From assembly GCA_944989445.1 (NCBI GenBank), contig CALYLW010000438.1, forward strand, positions 676,769 through 740,768: a DNA stretch of 64,000 nt, read 5' to 3'. Numbering within the stretch: the stretch's first letter is position 1; each line of letters begins with the position of its first letter. A model generated the notes under the pieces. It saw only the letters and a program-made list of their open reading frames with translations. It did not search any database and was not told where the DNA came from. Positions 60,501 to 64,000 of the stretch are shown piece by piece. The translations under genes were made by a program, and so were the position numbers. This DNA comes from Ampullaceana balthica. Lineage: Eukaryota; Mollusca; Gastropoda; Lymnaeidae.

Positions 60501-60551
60501 CGTTCGCGCGTATACTAGATTGGCGAATTCGCGTGCAGTGGAGCCACAGCC
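54504..60551. mobile_element. 6.05-kb PIF/Harbinger-like transposon
   Basis: About 60-bp, almost perfect terminal inverted repeats (GGCTGTGGCTCCACTGCACG onward; the right end is its complement) and TTA on both sides (54501-54503, 60552-60554). TTA duplication and a GG(C/G)-type end fit PIF/Harbinger. The subterminal regions are rich in CGCGCG. The interior is very AT-rich, with no recognisable DDE transposase. Weak minus-strand hints of coding (58786-58974; 60083-60170 reading NVGRKLWLEIADEPNST before a GTAAGT) could be relics of the accessory DNA-binding gene, but this is uncertain. Confidence 0.85.
57240..57385. repeat. ~24-bp repeat GTGCCAAGCGATGGCT
   Basis: Five to six diverged copies of TGGTGCCAAGCGATGGCT plus a few bases inside the Harbinger-like element. 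Confidence 0.8.
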
Positions 60552-61680
60552 TTATAGTTTCTAGAAAGTATCAACGGCATTCCTGTTACACTGAATGAGT
60601 TCAGTAAGAGACGCCAAGCAATGGGCAATGTTAACTGTTTCATTCATAAGACCACTCCGGATTTCGATCTGGAAGAAAAGCCTATGATTAATTATGGACT
60701 TAACTACAGCAGGTGTGCCTTTCTGCTAATATATTTTACATATCATGCATCGCTGGATCACATCGCTCCTAGCGTATCCACATGGAAGACACACTATCCA
60801 GCGAGGCACACCTTAAGGATGGAGTCACCAAGAGATTGGCATTAAGCTGTTGTTCCTAGCAGACCTTCATGAAACACGGGGAAGTTTGTAATGCCAGAAT
60901 GCCATATTTATAGAAGAGAGGTTATCTAGATTTATGGGTAAGACGTTGCTAGATTGTAGAACCGGCTTAATAATGATCTGACTATGATAAAGGAATACGC
61001 CAACCGATGGCGCCTACTGGTTAACACGGAGAAAATAGATCACTCCATTTTCGTGAATGAATTTAACAAATTATTTAAGGCGAGATAGTGTTTACTATCT
61101 ACGTGAAAAAGTTGAATTGGTAAAAGACGCCAATATATTTGGGCGTTCAGCAGCACAACCATTTGCGTTGAATGTGCGCCAGACCCACAGTTAAACTGAC
61201 ACTAGTAAAGAAAATGGCGATCAGGAAATTGAATGGCAATATTGGCTAATAACGCAAGACTACTAAATGATCTCCATCTGGGAAGAGACATTGACTATAA
61301 CCTCTCTGAACAGGCTTTATGGGCAGAATAGCAATCAAGGGACTGGAAGAACACAAAACCAAGCTCTTCATTATGTAAGCGGTGCGTTATGTTACGTTCA
61401 ACAACAATCACCACCGTCGAAACTATACGTCAAACCTTGAACCCATGGCACTAGGGCGTGAAGAGGCAAAAATGAACACAATGTAGCGATACCGGCGATT
61501 GGAGCATCTCAAACACAGCTTCTAAATACAAGACACATGGGTAATGGTGACAACACTGAAGAGGCATTCGTTATTGATTCGGTCTACGAACCAGAGTAGT
61601 GGTCGCTAGAGGATTCATTTCCAATACCCAGGAGTAAGAAGATGGTAGGCCTGAAACCCAAAAGAGAAACCACATGAATA
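60552..61680 (+). pseudogene. LINE, continuation after the transposon insertion
   Basis: Resumes after the duplicated TTA. Recognisable RT pieces: IALRIHMEDTLSSEAHLKDG-like text near 60790 and KEYANRWRLLVNTEKIDHSI near 60995, the post-YADD block of jockey-like RTs. Heavily decayed. Confidence 0.65.
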
Positions 61681-61845
61681 TTTGGAATTAAATTACATGC
61701 GTTTTACTTTGGGCAAGCATGGCAGTGACAAAAGCTAGCAAGGGTGTTGAAAATAAGAAAATACTTGTTTAAAAAATATTTTTTTTTAAATAAAGATTTT
61801 TTTTCTTCTTTTCAGTCCACTTAAAAAGACGTGGTTTTTAAAAAT

Positions 61846-62395
61846 CTTTTTTAAATCCCTTATATTAACTTCACCGCCGTCTCTGTCTGTCGTCATCTCT
61901 GTCTTGGGCTGGCGGAAAAACAAAAGTAAAAAATGACCCACTTGCCGTGATCCGATCGAGCTGAAATTTGGCACACGGACCCGTTTCACCTAGCAATGCA
62001 TCGTATCAAAATTACGATCGATCGAACGTACCGTAATTAAATTAATGCATTTTTAGTTTATCCTCATATAACGTATGTAATTCAAATTCACGGTTTGTTA
62101 TTGGTTTTTTTCCACGTGAGAGTTTGAGTTGACGCGTTGACGCGACCCATCGAAGTACCGGCTTGCTTTTGTTTACATTTTACGTGTCACGCTGAGCTCG
62201 GTCAAGCGATCGGTGACAAGACTTTTCCCCTCTCCCCCCCCCCAGGGTTATAAAGCAAATTTTAGTTAAGACAGATTCAGTCTGTAAATGTTTGTCGCGT
62301 TTGAAAATAATCCATACTGTTAGTTATGTCTCATATAGAAGCGATTTATAGTCAAAAACTTTGTTTTTACGGGTTTGTTTTATTTTGCCTCTATT
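61846..62395 (+). mobile_element. Helentron-like repeat, single copy (B-type)
   Basis: TTTTTAAATCCCTTATATTA start after a T tract, short GTCTGT microsatellite, GATCGATCGAACGTACCGTA, B-type GAGCTCGGTCAAGCGATCGG, and the TATAGTCAAAAACTTTG tail. Confidence 0.75.
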
Positions 62396-62514
62396 TATTA
62401 TACCAAACACATCAAAAGCGCCCGCCCAATGTTTAAACACCACGGGGACGAGGTCACGCATGAACTCGGCACGTGAATGTAAAAAAATAGCAAACGGATA
62501 CAGAAAGTATATAG

Positions 62515-62640
62515 AGATACATTTAATAATCCATTAATTTAATTACGGTACATTCGATCGATCTGAAATTTTAATACAATGCATTGTCATCCAAGATCTA
62601 TCTGTGGTAAAAAATTTGATATCTCTAGGACCATCAGAAA
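62515..62640 (-). mobile_element. Helentron-like repeat fragment, inverted
   Basis: Inverted copy of the family's middle block (complement of TTTCAGATCGATCGAA and GTACCGTAATTAAATTAATG), adjacent to the full copy. Confidence 0.7.
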
Positions 62641-62864
62641 TGGTTTAATTTTACGTTGCAAGATTTGACGGCTACAAAGAGTGTGTCTTAAATAAAGGCA
62701 TGTAAAAACAAAGTCGGGATGGAGGGAGAGCTAACTCCTGTCTTTATACAGATGGCGCAAATCTCTACATGTGTGAGAGGATTAACTGGAGCCTGCAAGC
62801 CGGTGTGAAATAATTCAACTCGTAACATACTTTCTTCAAATTCTAGTAAAATATTGTTCATAAC

Positions 62865-62936
62865 GGCTCGTTGGCCTAGTGGTATGATTCTCGCTTTGGG
62901 TGCGAGAGGTCCCGGGTTCAAATCCCGGACGGGCCC
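62865..62936 (+). tRNA. tRNA-Pro (UGG), copy 4
   Basis: 72 nt, differing from copy 1 by one base (GTTGGCCTAGT for GTTGGTCTAGT). UGG anticodon, all stems intact, followed by CTTTTATTTTT as Pol III terminator. Confidence 0.96.
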
Positions 62937-64000
62937 AATCTTTTATTTTTGTTTTAATTTGGTCTTTTTACTAGTCTTATATTAGCTTGCTTTGTAAGTT
63001 TAATCGGACTATGTTTAATATCCCAATTTTGATCCCCTTCCCGTTATCCAATCATACTGAAAATTTTCACACATGTTCAATTTCGGTGATAGTATTATTG
63101 TGAATATTTGCGAACTTTCTCTATGGCTAGATTTAATCTAATTAAATATTTTCGATTTACCATGCAACAACGAAGAATTAGAAGAGATGCAGCGACTCCG
63201 ATCTCTTCGACCAGAATAATAATGTAATTAAAAACGAATAAAGAGCAAAAAACTTTGAAAAATTTAATTAAAAAATGTGAAGACTAAAAAGTAGAAAATA
63301 AAAATATATAAAAAACACTTTTTTAAAAACTAGTCTTATTTTAGAAATACACTAAAAAGTTGAAAATAATTTTTTTAAATAAAAATTTACTAAAAAGTAG
63401 AAAATAAATTTAAAATGTGAAATTTACAGTCAGAAGAGACCTTTAGTTCAAAATTTATGAAAATGTGAAAGTTTAAAATGAGACAGGAACGTTAAATCAT
63501 AAGTGAAATCGATTATCTCGTTGTTCGCCATGACTATAAGACTAGGGTGCTCAGTTTAAACTTAGCGAATACCTTTGCCTAACTTGATGAATATCGTTGC
63601 ATAACTTAGCAAATTAATCGTTAATCTCCGCAGCCCTACTTTAAATACATTCGTTTTTCTCGGGCGGGGAGAAGTGGGTATGGTATACTGATTGAATAAC
63701 TGTGGCCTGAATCAGAGAGAGTTAAAATATCTGATCCGCGTGGAGTTGTATCGACCAGCCATAACGCTGTTTTCGAGGCCGTCAACGGTAATTTGAAAAA
63801 AATATGCGCCAACGCCTTGCTAACACAAAGGTCTTCCCCATTGGATCTAGGCTATCTTTGGAAGCCATGAGTCGCTCGATGCTGGAGTAAGTGACAAAGA
63901 GTATCATTTTGGATCATCTTACACTTGACAACAAAGTACTCCTTCAGTACACACTGAGTTGACACAGCTTAATTGGGCCGATTTATTGGCGAGAGAATGT
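62937..64000. other. right edge, nothing recognised
   Basis: AT-rich sequence to about 63620 with recurring AAAAAGTAGAAAATAA phrases, then higher-GC sequence (63650-64000) without a clear ORF. A possible decayed LINE piece, but I cannot support a call. Confidence 0.5.

Overview
The window is eukaryotic nuclear DNA, most likely from a lophotrochozoan and probably a mollusc such as a gastropod. The evidence is spliced genes with GT/AG introns, dispersed tRNA-Pro genes, a Penelope-like retroelement with a GIY-YIG nuclease, several non-LTR retrotransposon families, TIR transposons of the hAT, Tc1/mariner, pogo/Tigger and PIF/Harbinger types, Helentron-like microsatellite-bearing repeats, and many minisatellites. 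The species assignment is inference; nothing diagnostic such as rRNA or mtDNA is present. Two spliced protein-coding genes were rebuilt exon by exon with consistent reading phase. Most of the rest is transposon-derived or tandemly repeated.

0-2 kb: AT-rich 5' flank. 2.0-25.7 kb (+): a membrane glycoprotein gene of at least 16 exons. It encodes a signal peptide, a short Ser/Thr/Asn-rich mucin-like stem, a SEA domain with a GSLIV self-cleavage-type motif, an EGF-like Cys-rich region, a transmembrane helix, and a long basic cytoplasmic tail built from short exons. These carry repeated RRxS sites and an NPDY motif. One extra A in exon 6 breaks the frame just before the transmembrane helix. Its introns hold minisatellites, a hAT copy with an 8-bp target duplication, a broken LINE, Penelope 3' ends with hammerhead-like cores, a 1.6-kb TIR element and a mariner whose catalytic motif has expanded into a 27-bp minisatellite.

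25.7-35 kb: a 52-bp hairpin minisatellite, then a 5.3-kb pogo/Tigger-like composite containing an OTU-like ORF (-) and a six-copy tandem array of a Helentron-like repeat in the order A-B-A-A-B-A.

35.2-44.5 kb (+): a complete six-exon, 266-residue secreted S1-family serine protease homologue. His57 and Asp102 equivalents and all expected cysteines are present, but the catalytic serine is Asp (GDDGGP), so it is probably a pseudoprotease. Upstream of its catalytic-His exon lie five tandem copies of the intron/exon junction itself.

44.9-64 kb: a pogo-type MITE, four tRNA-Pro(UGG) genes with related flanks, a 5'-truncated Penelope-like element with a partial second 3' end, 'cataacat' minisatellites, and a LINE split by a 6.05-kb PIF/Harbinger-like element with about 60-bp terminal inverted repeats and TTA target duplications. 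A Helentron-like copy and the fourth tRNA-Pro follow. The last kilobase shows nothing I can name.
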